Below the pieces are notes generated by a model that searched no databases, was not told the origin of the DNA, and saw nothing but the letters and a program-made list of their open reading frames with translations. From Candidatus Kapaibacterium sp. (lineage in GTDB: Bacteria; Bacteroidota; Ignavibacteria; Kapaibacteriales; UBA2268), in assembly GCA_027858275.1 (NCBI GenBank), contig JAQIDA010000101.1, positions 1 through 35,304 on the forward strand: a DNA stretch of 35,304 nt, in the 5' to 3' direction. This document shows, one piece after another, positions 6,942 to 15,375 of this stretch. The number at the start of each line of letters is the position of its first letter. Position 1 is the stretch's first letter. Made by a program: the position numbers and the translations under genes.

Positions 6942-9002
6942 ATGCTTAAAAAAATGAAAATATTGTCAAATATATTGATCCTTATAGGATTTATTCTCCT
7001 TGCAGTTCAGCAGCCGAGCAATGCTCAGCAGCTGAACAGCACGGGGAATATTATCAATAAGGGCAAGATCATTGTCAAACAACAGGCAGTGATTGAGCAA
7101 GCGTCAATAGACGGTGAAGTTGAGTTTGTTTGGGATCGAGACGGAATGAGACAATATATACCTCAAATTTCTTATGAAAGCGTAAAATTTTCGGGTAGAA
7201 CACCAAAGTATTTGAGTGATACTACTAAAATTCTCACGGCACGCAAAAAATTCGTTTCGGAAATAACTGAAATCATAATGGTTCCGCAATCAATGATCTA
7301 CTCGCAAGGGGTTACCGAGCATGAGGCTCAGATTAATCCTGCCTATGGATACGGAACGGTAAAACTCAACGGACTGAATGCTCAGGATATATCGGGCAAA
7401 GGCGGCTTCAAAGTGCTTGAGCTTGACAATTGGTCAGGTGCGGACGTCATCAAAGGGGGCGGTTTTGTGGTAAACACAAAATTAGAACTAACCCGCGGCG
7501 AGATGCGCAACGACTCGGTCAGTAATTTCCTGATGAAAGATTCCGCGTTGATAGTCCGTAACGACGAAGGATCACTGAGATACGAGGCGAACTTCGAAGA
7601 CCATATCGATGTTCACTATATCGGATCGAACACTTACTCAATCGCAACCGGCGGAGAAATCCCGAGCGATCCGGCAATCTTGCAGACAATGCAGGTGAGG
7701 AATCGCGGCGGCGTAGATTTGAGCATGGACGTTACAGTAAACGATACACTGCTTGTCGCAAGTCATGTAAACACTGAGCCGACGGCAGACCTCAAGGTTT
7801 TGACCTATACATCGGCAAAGAATCCAATATATGAGGAACATGACGCAGAAGTAATCGGCAGTCTCAGACGAACAAATCTCAAAACAGACAGTTCGCAGAT
7901 ACTGTTCAACAATCGTTATACTTATGCACTGTTTGAAAATGCGGCAGCGGCAGGAGCAGTGAAAGAATTGACTTTCAGAGTCAAACCACTGGAATGGCCG
8001 ATCTTCACATTGGACGTAGACAGAGTAAAAAGATATTTTGCCATAAGCGCGCGCGACGAAAATTCCTCAGACCTGAGCGCTGTTCCGAATATGCAAGTCG
8101 GCTACGGCTGGCGTCAATTCGATGACAGTGTAGAGGTGGATGAGTCGTTGATATTGCGCAATAGTTTCGCAGAACTCGGATTCGAGCGATGGGTAAACGG
8201 CGAATGGGAATTTATAGAAAGCTCGCAAATGCCTGCTCAGCTGGACGGAGCTCTGGGCTGGGCTTATAGCTATGCGACAATAGTAACGGAATTCGGCGAA
8301 TTCGCTGTTGGTTTGAATACAAGTATGCCTTTGCGCATGAGAGCCATAGCGTTTTTGGAAGGCGCGTATCGCAAGGAAATGATGTCGGATGAACTCCGCA
8401 TTAAAAAGCTGATACCGACCACCCCGGATAATTCATATCCTTATAATCTCGATCCTACACGGGCTTCGATTGCGGTGATCGCGATCCCTGATTCGGTAGT
8501 TGATTGGGTGGTTCTCGAATTTAGATCCTCTCTGACCGGCGAAGCCTTGTTCTATAAGACCTGCTTTGTCAGAACAGACGGAACGTTGGTGAACCAACAA
8601 GGTGACGAGTGGATACAGTTGGATGCATTCAGAAGAAATGCTGAATTCTACGTGGCAGTGCGTCACAGAAACCACTTGAGCATAATAACAGAGAGCAAAA
8701 TGGAGTTTGTAACAGACTCCAATTTGAACGTAATTGATTTTACTAATCCGTCATTAGTACTCGGCGGCTCAGCCTCCTTGAAGCTAATCGGCAGAAACTC
8801 ATTGGGCAAGTTGATATTCGCAATGCCCGGCGGGGATACTGACGGCAACGGAGAAATCAATCGTGACGATCTGGAAAGAGCATGGATACAACGTGACAAC
8901 GAAGGATATTTGAGATCAGATATCCACATGAGCGGAATTATCAATACAAGAGATTTTAACTATATCTGGAACAATCAGGGGCGTACAAGCCAGATCAAAT
9001 AG
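6942..9002 (+). CDS. Exported protein with C-terminal dockerin-like repeat pair (686 aa)
   Basis: The Sec signal peptide ends near A28 (SNA|Q); ATG codons at residues 1 and 5 are both possible starts. After it come short 'N-x-G-x-I' strands like those in the 841-aa protein, then a long beta-rich region I cannot assign. The last 55 residues (from about D632) contain two EF-hand-like calcium loops, 'DTDGNGEINRDDLE' and 'DIHMSGIINTRDFNYIWNN'. These match the duplicated loop-helix of type I dockerins and of the dockerin-like tails found on many Bacteroidota extracellular proteins. Dockerins bind cohesin domains; whether this one has a partner is unknown. It is the second gene of the block, 95 bases after the first with two hairpins between. 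There is no T9SS type A tail. Confidence 0.8.
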   Translation: MLKKMKILSNILILIGFILLAVQQPSNAQQLNSTGNIINKGKIIVKQQAVIEQASIDGEVEFVWDRDGMRQYIPQISYESVKFSGRTPKYLSDTTKILTARKKFVSEITEIIMVPQSMIYSQGVTEHEAQINPAYGYGTVKLNGLNAQDISGKGGFKVLELDNWSGADVIKGGGFVVNTKLELTRGEMRNDSVSNFLMKDSALIVRNDEGSLRYEANFEDHIDVHYIGSNTYSIATGGEIPSDPAILQTMQVRNRGGVDLSMDVTVNDTLLVASHVNTEPTADLKVLTYTSAKNPIYEEHDAEVIGSLRRTNLKTDSSQILFNNRYTYALFENAAAAGAVKELTFRVKPLEWPIFTLDVDRVKRYFAISARDENSSDLSAVPNMQVGYGWRQFDDSVEVDESLILRNSFAELGFERWVNGEWEFIESSQMPAQLDGALGWAYSYATIVTEFGEFAVGLNTSMPLRMRAIAFLEGAYRKEMMSDELRIKKLIPTTPDNSYPYNLDPTRASIAVIAIPDSVVDWVVLEFRSSLTGEALFYKTCFVRTDGTLVNQQGDEWIQLDAFRRNAEFYVAVRHRNHLSIITESKMEFVTDSNLNVIDFTNPSLVLGGSASLKLIGRNSLGKLIFAMPGGDTDGNGEINRDDLERAWIQRDNEGYLRSDIHMSGIINTRDFNYIWNNQGRTSQIK

Positions 9003-9079
9003 TTCTGATTTTAAATTTTCTTGTATTTATAATTATCGGAGACAGTGATACAGAAAATTGTTTGTAAATAGAGTTTTGA

Positions 9080-9110
9080 CGGCATAGCGGCGACAGCCTG
9101 TGTTATGCCG
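9080..9110. repeat. Hairpin in the 216-base gap between genes 2 and 3
   Basis: CGGCATA (9080-9086) pairs with TATGCCG (9104-9110), leaving a 17-base loop. No T-run follows. The remainder of the gap (9003-9218) is AT-rich and carries an SD (AGAAAGGA) just before the ATG at 9219; I see no further gene. Confidence 0.4.
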
Positions 9111-9218
9111 GACACTTAGGAACGACTACAGCACTATAAAAAAAAGAAGATAAAAGAAGGATATAACAATTAACTATTCCATACAACATACACTGCAATC
9201 GCTGAGAAAGGACAGACT

Positions 9219-10517
9219 ATGAGAACAATGATTAAATACTCAATATTGATTGTTGTCTTCTCCATAGTGATGTCCCAAAACGCGGTATCTCAACGTACAG
9301 ATACACTGGTGACGGTATGGATAACTAATGTTGAACGTCCGGCACCTGATGAGCTTCAGTTTGATTTGCTTCTGGCAAGTAATTCCGAGGAGCTGATCTA
9401 TTGGGCAAACGGTACATTTGATATAGCATTCGCCTCAGGTTTTGTGATTGATCCTACAACAGTGTCTCTCAGTTTAGAAGCTGTTCAGGATGTGATTTAT
9501 CAACCTTTAGCCGGCGATCCGATTCCCACGGATACCTATTATATGACTCCAAGAATATTCCCCGGCAGATTCAGTATAACGATCGTAGGCCCTGAACTCT
9601 ATGTGGACACCTATCCGATATTGCCTTATGACACATTGCGTCTCGGCAGATTCAGTGTAAAAACCACAGACGGAACGAATCTAACTTCAAATTTCATGTG
9701 GCTGAATCCTATCTATTATTATCAGGCATTGGCATACAAATTAGACAAACCCTTGATTTTGCCCCCGTCGAATATATTGGCGGAAGTAAATCATAATATA
9801 GAATTTTCTGATATAAACACGCTTTATACAGCCGAATACAAGGCTCAGGACATCGACAAACCAGAATTCATACTTGATTATTTCAATGTGGAATATATTG
9901 GTAAGATGGTGATGCAGATAGATTTCGCCACAATTCAGGAAGCATATAACTATGGCTTTATTATTACTCGCGCCTATAAGTACAGGTCGACTGATGACGA
10001 AGCTACGTTGGATTATAAAGATACAATCGCTCATTACAGAATCGGTCATAACAGATATAATCCTGACTTGGTAGGACTCGGCACCCGAAAACCGGGCAAA
10101 GTCTACGCAACTCTGTATGACACAGTAGACCACAGACAGTTGACCTATTGTTATGAGCTCTTGTACCAAGATTGGGATTGGAATATTAATTTCCTCGCGA
10201 GAGATTGCGAGTTTGTCCCGCACGCTTTGATCACCGAAGCATTCACAGCCCCGTCGCCGTTCAGCCACGAGACAACGATCACATACAGAGTTGAGGATAA
10301 TGTACTAATGTCCGCAAAAGTATATGATCTGCGCGGCAAGCTGGTCAGCACAATATTTGAGAACAAAGAACATCCTCCGGGATACCATACGGTGAAATAC
10401 GTAATTCCGGATTTCGCCTCAACGGGAGTATATAACATATTCCTCAGAGCGGTGCCGGTCGATGATCCGGACGTAGAATATTCTCAGGCAGTTATAAAAA
10501 CGCAATATATAAAATAA
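9219..10517 (+). CDS. T9SS-secreted protein with N-terminal beta-sandwich (432 aa)
   Basis: The ATG at 9219 follows a clear SD (AGAAAGGA). The signal peptide is cleaved near S24 (AVS|Q). Residues about 25-190 look like an all-beta domain with alternating hydrophobic strands, in the general style of the cohesin-like or secreted-protein beta-sandwiches of this bacterial group; I cannot name the family with confidence. Residues about 340-432 are a type A T9SS sorting domain: 'APSPFSHETTITY', then 'AKVYDLRGKLVSTI', a 'G-Y-H-T-V' strand, 'STGVYNIFLRA' and a final 'AVIKTQYIK'. The protein is therefore expected to cross the outer membrane by T9SS. It is the third gene of the block, only 28 bases before the next. 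A cohesin role toward the neighbouring dockerin-like protein is possible but unproven. Confidence 0.8.
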   Translation: MRTMIKYSILIVVFSIVMSQNAVSQRTDTLVTVWITNVERPAPDELQFDLLLASNSEELIYWANGTFDIAFASGFVIDPTTVSLSLEAVQDVIYQPLAGDPIPTDTYYMTPRIFPGRFSITIVGPELYVDTYPILPYDTLRLGRFSVKTTDGTNLTSNFMWLNPIYYYQALAYKLDKPLILPPSNILAEVNHNIEFSDINTLYTAEYKAQDIDKPEFILDYFNVEYIGKMVMQIDFATIQEAYNYGFIITRAYKYRSTDDEATLDYKDTIAHYRIGHNRYNPDLVGLGTRKPGKVYATLYDTVDHRQLTYCYELLYQDWDWNINFLARDCEFVPHALITEAFTAPSPFSHETTITYRVEDNVLMSAKVYDLRGKLVSTIFENKEHPPGYHTVKYVIPDFASTGVYNIFLRAVPVDDPDVEYSQAVIKTQYIK

Positions 10518-10545
10518 TAAGCTAATGTAACATCACAGGAAATCC

Positions 10546-12495
10546 GTGAACAGAAAATTCGAATATATAAACACAAAGATGAATAAGATCAAAGCGATTG
10601 GCGCTGCTCTTGTTCTGTTGTTGTTTGTCGGAAGCAATCTGTTCGCCGATGTGAAGATATTATATCCTCTCAACGGAGAAATCCTGAGAGCCGGCGAGAC
10701 TACAGAAATCCGCTGGGAAAGCATTCCTAATTCAGTATACACAGTAAAGTATTCAACAGATGAGGGTACGACTTGGGAGTTGATCGCGGAAGATATAACA
10801 GCAGACAGATACAACTGGTCGGTTTTGACGGATATATTAGATGTTAAATTCCGAGTAGAAGAACGCAGCACAATCCCTCCGAGACTTTTGCGCCGGATGG
10901 AAGACGTTCACGATCATAATGTTTATTCAGTAGCGATGTCTCCTGACGGACAAAAAATGATCACAGCAGGCCGCGACATGAGAGTAAAAATATGGAATAT
11001 CAGCGATCTGACATTAGACGAACAGATAGTCACAGGCGACAGCGGGTCAGTCTATGACGCTATGTTCGCGGGCAACAGCGAGTCAATAATATATGTCAAA
11101 GAGAACGAATTGGTATACAGAGATTTAACAGACGACAGCGAAACAACGATGACAGGATTGTTTACGGATCTAATCAGATCAGTCGCATATCATAATGAAA
11201 AAGATATTTTTGCCGCCGCGTCATACGACGGTAATATGAAGATATTTACAAAAGCCGGATTTACTGAAATCGCATCGTATTCAACGGGTGCGGAGTCAGA
11301 ATTATACAAAATAGTCTTCTCGCACAGCGGCGATTTGGCGGCATTCGCGGGCGGCGCGGGCATAATCTATATATTTGATATACAGAACAACACAGTTATT
11401 GGTCAGATGACAGGTCACGGCGACGTAACGAATAAATTGGTATGGTCTCTGGCATTTTCGCAGGACGATCAATCATTAGTTTCATGCGGAGTTGACGGCA
11501 CGGTAAGGGTCTGGGATTTGACCACATTCGAAGAAAAAGTTTTAATTGACGCGCACAGCTTCCACATTCGCGCAGTTGATTGGCATCCTACTGAAAATAT
11601 GATATTATCCGCTTCTTTGGATAAATATATTAAACAATGGGATCCGACTGACGGTGCAAAAATCAGTGAATCGATGCAGCACGGCGGTCAGGTGTTAGAC
11701 GCAATGTATTCGTCCACGGGCGACACAATCATAAGTTGCGGTCGCGATCACGCAATGAATATATGGAAGAATATCCAAACGGATTACAGCGAGGACAGCG
11801 TTGATTGTCTCGTGAGATATCCTGCGACCGTTTCATTGCCGCACATTGTAAGTGCCGCGGACAGAAAAGTAAAAATTCCGCTAATCTTTGAATCAAATTT
11901 GATTCCTCCGGGCGGCGAAAATAAGTATTTCGACGCTGAAGTCAGCATTGAAATTCCTTCAAAATTATTAGATATATCCCTTCAGGGCGAACATTATATG
12001 CTGTTCAATGATCCTGACACAGTGAATATCAGCTTAAAATCAATAATCTTAGACGGAGCGATTCTGACCCTCGACGGTTTGACGATTGCCGGTATCCCGA
12101 ATATAGCTGATTTGAAGATATTAAACATAGAAACTACAGATGAAAATTATTACATCATAGATAAAATTGACGGTTCGATACGAGTACCCTCTGATTGCAT
12201 AGGAGATTCTTTTCGCGGCGTAAGCTTTGCTTCGGAACCGCTTTCAATGAAACTGAGCCCTGCTCCGGTTTCGTCAACAGTCAAAATCAGTATGAATTTG
12301 ATCGAAGAGGGCAGGCACAAATTAGAACTAATCAATTTGCAAGGCGAGATAATAAGTGTTTTGGAAGTCGCGGATTATAATCCGGGACCGCATATAACAA
12401 CAATTGATATGTCGGATTTTGCCTCGGGACATTATTTCTTGAGAATTGTCGGTCCGACTCGTTCCTTAACCGGATCATGTGTGATTTCGCGTTAA
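10546..12495 (+). CDS. Exported seven-bladed WD40 propeller with T9SS tail (649 aa)
   Basis: The longest frame starts at GTG 10546, with AGGA 5-8 bases before it. An internal ATG at 10579 gives a more standard signal peptide (MNKIKAIGAALVLLLFVG..., cleaved near LFA|D), and I cannot decide between them. After the signal comes an Ig/Fn3-like domain ('PLNGEILRAGETTEIRWES...YSTDEGTTWELI'). Seven WD40 blades follow, from about residue 115 to 410; the best have 'GRDMRVKIWN', 'GVDGTVRVWDL' and 'SLDKYIKQWDP'. Next is a beta-rich segment, then a type A T9SS tail over the last 80 residues ('SPAPVSSTVKISM...LINLQGEIISVLE...FASGHYFLRIV'). WD40 propellers are protein-binding platforms and are usually cytosolic in bacteria; here the ends say it is extracellular. 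Fourth gene of the block. Confidence 0.88.
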   Translation: MNRKFEYINTKMNKIKAIGAALVLLLFVGSNLFADVKILYPLNGEILRAGETTEIRWESIPNSVYTVKYSTDEGTTWELIAEDITADRYNWSVLTDILDVKFRVEERSTIPPRLLRRMEDVHDHNVYSVAMSPDGQKMITAGRDMRVKIWNISDLTLDEQIVTGDSGSVYDAMFAGNSESIIYVKENELVYRDLTDDSETTMTGLFTDLIRSVAYHNEKDIFAAASYDGNMKIFTKAGFTEIASYSTGAESELYKIVFSHSGDLAAFAGGAGIIYIFDIQNNTVIGQMTGHGDVTNKLVWSLAFSQDDQSLVSCGVDGTVRVWDLTTFEEKVLIDAHSFHIRAVDWHPTENMILSASLDKYIKQWDPTDGAKISESMQHGGQVLDAMYSSTGDTIISCGRDHAMNIWKNIQTDYSEDSVDCLVRYPATVSLPHIVSAADRKVKIPLIFESNLIPPGGENKYFDAEVSIEIPSKLLDISLQGEHYMLFNDPDTVNISLKSIILDGAILTLDGLTIAGIPNIADLKILNIETTDENYYIIDKIDGSIRVPSDCIGDSFRGVSFASEPLSMKLSPAPVSSTVKISMNLIEEGRHKLELINLQGEIISVLEVADYNPGPHITTIDMSDFASGHYFLRIVGPTRSLTGSCVISR

Positions 12496-12540
12496 GCGAA
12501 ACTTGAATTAGAATATTAACGGTATAGAGAGTTATCTTAT

Positions 12541-15372
12541 ATGAAAAAGCTAAATCAAATAACATCTGTCGCAAGACTTACGAGCGCTGCCTTGTTGGCA
12601 GTGCTGTTTATGTTTTCCGCACGCCCTGCAGAGGCTCAGACAGATAATGTCGGGATTGGAACAGTAACCCCTGACAACTCGTCGATACTCGATTTGACTT
12701 CTACCAGCAGAGGCTTTCTAACACCAAGAATGACTGCCGCTCAACGCGACTCAATAACGGCACCGGTAGTTGGTCTGATAATTTATCAGACCGACAACAC
12801 GCCGGGATTCTATTACTACAACAGTACGTCATGGGTGAAAATATCGGATACTATAGCAGGTGTTATAACAGGTGGCGGTACTGACGGGCAGCTTAGTTTT
12901 TGGACATCTACCAGCGCAGTTTCCGGGGACAATGATCTGTTTTGGGACAATGTTAATAAACGTCTCGGTATCGGAACGACTTCTCCTCATACACTCTTAG
13001 ACGTGGAAGGAACTGCTTTACTCGGAGCTCCTTCTTCAGCACCCGATGCTGATGATTTTAATAATTCACAGTGGACTTTATGGCTTGATGAAGCGAATGA
13101 TGACTTTGAATTGAGAGCTAAGAAATCTGACGGATCTATGATTGCCCTAACTGTCAATGATGTAAACCCGGGTGGTGCTACAGGCGAATTGCAATTCAAT
13201 AACGGCGGTGCTTTCGGAGCAAGTTCAAGTTTATATTGGCTTAGTTCTAGTTCTAGACTGGGAATTGGTGCCGGAACTACTCCAAACGCAGATTTGGATG
13301 TCGAGGGAACCGTAATTCTTGGTGCTCCTTCATCTGAGCCTGCAAACACTGATTTCGCTGTTTCGCAATGGTCTCTTTGGCTCAATGAGGATATTGATAA
13401 ATTTCAGTTAAAAGGCAAAAAATCTGACGGTACTACGATAATTAGAAGTTCTCTCGCAACAGCTGCGGGCATCGACGGTGAAATACAATATAATTCGGCC
13501 GGTTCTTTTGCTGCAAGCACAAATTATATGTGGGATAGTGCTAACGGGCGTCTCGGTGTAGGAAATGCTGCTCCCGTAGCCAGAATAGATTTGAAGGATG
13601 TATCCGGCAACGGCGGCATCCGAATTGCAGACAGTGAGATAACTCTACCCGGTGTAGTCAGATGGACAGGATCAGATTTTGAAGGATATACAGGATCATT
13701 GTGGGCATCCTTTACTTCCTCCGGCGGCGGCGGCGACGGCGGCGGTGATGTTTGGGCTGAGAACGGATCTTTCGGACGTGTTGCAGTTTTCAATTCATCT
13801 ACAACTATTACGGGTACAGATGCCTTCTTTTGGGATCTCAGTACCGAACATCTGGGAATTGGTGCCGGAACTACTCCAAGTGTAGATTTAGATGTTGAAG
13901 GTACAGTCCTTCTGGGCGCTCCGGATACACTTACCTCCGACGCAACATTTGCTAATTCGCAGTGGACTTTATGGCTTGATGAAACTGAAGACCGCTTTAA
14001 ATTGAGAGCGAAACAATCTGACGGTACTACTATGATGTCTCATAGGATAGGTGATGTGACTGCTGCGGGAAATACCGGTGAAATTCAATTTAATGAAGGC
14101 GGTGCACTCGGCGCAAGTTCAAATCTGGTATGGTCAAATACAACTGTAAGTCTCGGAATTGCTGCAGGTGCAACCCCGTCAGCCAATTTGGATGTTGTGG
14201 GAACTGCAATTCTTGGTGCTCCTTCATCTGCACCGGCAGACGCTGTTTTCGATAATTCCCAATGGTCTATTTGGCTCAATGAGGATATTGATAAATTTCA
14301 GTTAAAAGGCAAAAAATCTGACGGTACTACGATCATTACAAGTTCTCTCGCAACAGCTGCGGGCACCACCGACGGTGAAATACAATATAATGACAACGGT
14401 TCTTTTGCTGCAAGCCCAAATTATATTTGGGACAATACTAATATTCGACTCGGTATCGGTGCAGGTGCTCCCACCAGCACAATTGACGCTGTAGGCGGAT
14501 CGGCTCTGTTGCCGGCTCCTAACGCTCCTCCGGACGATGGGGATTTGGACAATTCACAATGGTTACTGTGGTTGGATGAATCAAGTACTCTTACCACCAG
14601 ATTTGAATTAAAAGCAAGAACAAGTGGCGGCACTATTGTATCTCAGAGTGTCGGATTGGCCGCGGGTAATACAGGTGAAGTACAATTCAACGACGGCAAC
14701 GGCGTATTTGATGCCAGTTCAGATTTGGTCTGGGACAATACAAATTCACGTCTCGGAATCGGTACCGGCACTCCGAAAGTTGCTTTAGATGTTGTTGGTC
14801 GAGCTGTTCTCGGTTTCCCCAACACAGCACCGGGTAATGCTGAACTCGGAACTTCACAATATTCAATTTGGATTGATGAAACTTCAAGTGATTTCAAAAT
14901 AAAAGCTTATAACTCTTCCGACTCAATAGTGTCTAGAACGCTTGCAGAGGCTTATGCTATGAGTTACAGAACAACTGAGACATCTGCTGCTGCAGATACA
15001 TATGACGGTGTTCCTTGGGAAGCTGATGTCGCTATGGATCTCGGTCATTATACCAGATCAAGTGATGTTATTACTGTGGCTAAAGCAGGGCTATACAGGA
15101 TTTCTTATGCGCTTAGCATTCGAGCAGGTACAGCAACTAATAATGTAATTGAAGCATGGGTTAGAAGCGGATCCACAAATCTCCCGGGAAGTTATGCTTC
15201 AGCCTTTATTTTGGATGACAATGACGATGATGACAGATCTACGGCATCAAATTCATTTTTAGCGGATTTAGCCACAGGTGCAACAATAAAGATTTATGCT
15301 AATTCGCCAAGCAGTACTTTATTTTTCATTCTTCCGAATTCGCAGATCACAATTGAGAGATTAAGAAATTAA
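12541..15372 (+). CDS. Tail-fibre-like repeat protein, exported (943 aa)
   Basis: The signal peptide ends near A32 (AEA|Q). The mature N-terminus carries the 'NVGIGTVTPDNSSILDL...SRGFLTPRMT...LIIYQTD' module that is widespread in Bacteroidota surface proteins and phage tail fibres. Then come seven tandem units of about 100 residues beginning near bases 12936, 13231, 13528, 13827, 14125, 14425 and 14728. Each has 'W-D-N-...-RLGIG...LDVEG' followed, in six of them, by 'SQWxLWLxE...KSDG' and 'GEIQFN'. Unit 3 departs from the pattern and contains a Gly-rich linker (GGGGDGGGD). The last roughly 140 residues look like a C1q/TNF-type jelly roll ('AGLYRISYALSIRAG...'), which in fibres drives trimerisation or receptor binding. 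There is no T9SS type A tail. It is followed after three bases by the giant gene, so the two are likely translationally coupled. Confidence 0.8.
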   Translation: MKKLNQITSVARLTSAALLAVLFMFSARPAEAQTDNVGIGTVTPDNSSILDLTSTSRGFLTPRMTAAQRDSITAPVVGLIIYQTDNTPGFYYYNSTSWVKISDTIAGVITGGGTDGQLSFWTSTSAVSGDNDLFWDNVNKRLGIGTTSPHTLLDVEGTALLGAPSSAPDADDFNNSQWTLWLDEANDDFELRAKKSDGSMIALTVNDVNPGGATGELQFNNGGAFGASSSLYWLSSSSRLGIGAGTTPNADLDVEGTVILGAPSSEPANTDFAVSQWSLWLNEDIDKFQLKGKKSDGTTIIRSSLATAAGIDGEIQYNSAGSFAASTNYMWDSANGRLGVGNAAPVARIDLKDVSGNGGIRIADSEITLPGVVRWTGSDFEGYTGSLWASFTSSGGGGDGGGDVWAENGSFGRVAVFNSSTTITGTDAFFWDLSTEHLGIGAGTTPSVDLDVEGTVLLGAPDTLTSDATFANSQWTLWLDETEDRFKLRAKQSDGTTMMSHRIGDVTAAGNTGEIQFNEGGALGASSNLVWSNTTVSLGIAAGATPSANLDVVGTAILGAPSSAPADAVFDNSQWSIWLNEDIDKFQLKGKKSDGTTIITSSLATAAGTTDGEIQYNDNGSFAASPNYIWDNTNIRLGIGAGAPTSTIDAVGGSALLPAPNAPPDDGDLDNSQWLLWLDESSTLTTRFELKARTSGGTIVSQSVGLAAGNTGEVQFNDGNGVFDASSDLVWDNTNSRLGIGTGTPKVALDVVGRAVLGFPNTAPGNAELGTSQYSIWIDETSSDFKIKAYNSSDSIVSRTLAEAYAMSYRTTETSAAADTYDGVPWEADVAMDLGHYTRSSDVITVAKAGLYRISYALSIRAGTATNNVIEAWVRSGSTNLPGSYASAFILDDNDDDDRSTASNSFLADLATGATIKIYANSPSSTLFFILPNSQITIERLRN
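13381..13470 (+). repeat. Internal 90-base direct repeat, copy A
   Basis: This is identical to 14275-14364 at 88 of 90 positions (differences at 13440 and 13445 versus the second copy). It lies within repeat unit 2 of the tail-fibre-like gene. Neighbouring units are far more diverged at DNA level, so this pair points to recent duplication or gene conversion. Confidence 0.85.
14275..14364 (+). repeat. Internal 90-base direct repeat, copy B
   Basis: Partner of 13381-13470, in repeat unit 5 of the same gene, 894 bases downstream; 88 of 90 bases match. Confidence 0.85.
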
Positions 15373-15375
15373 AAT

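Noticed and set aside
12987-14897. Several long minus-strand frames inside the tail-fibre-like gene
   Set aside because: They recur in each repeat unit because the repeats share codon pattern; they are Pro/Ser/Ala-rich mirror translations with no start context or family match.
12541-15372. Prophage origin of the tail-fibre-like gene
   Set aside because: No capsid, terminase, portal, integrase or tail assembly gene is near, and the protein carries a Sec signal peptide, which phage fibres lack.
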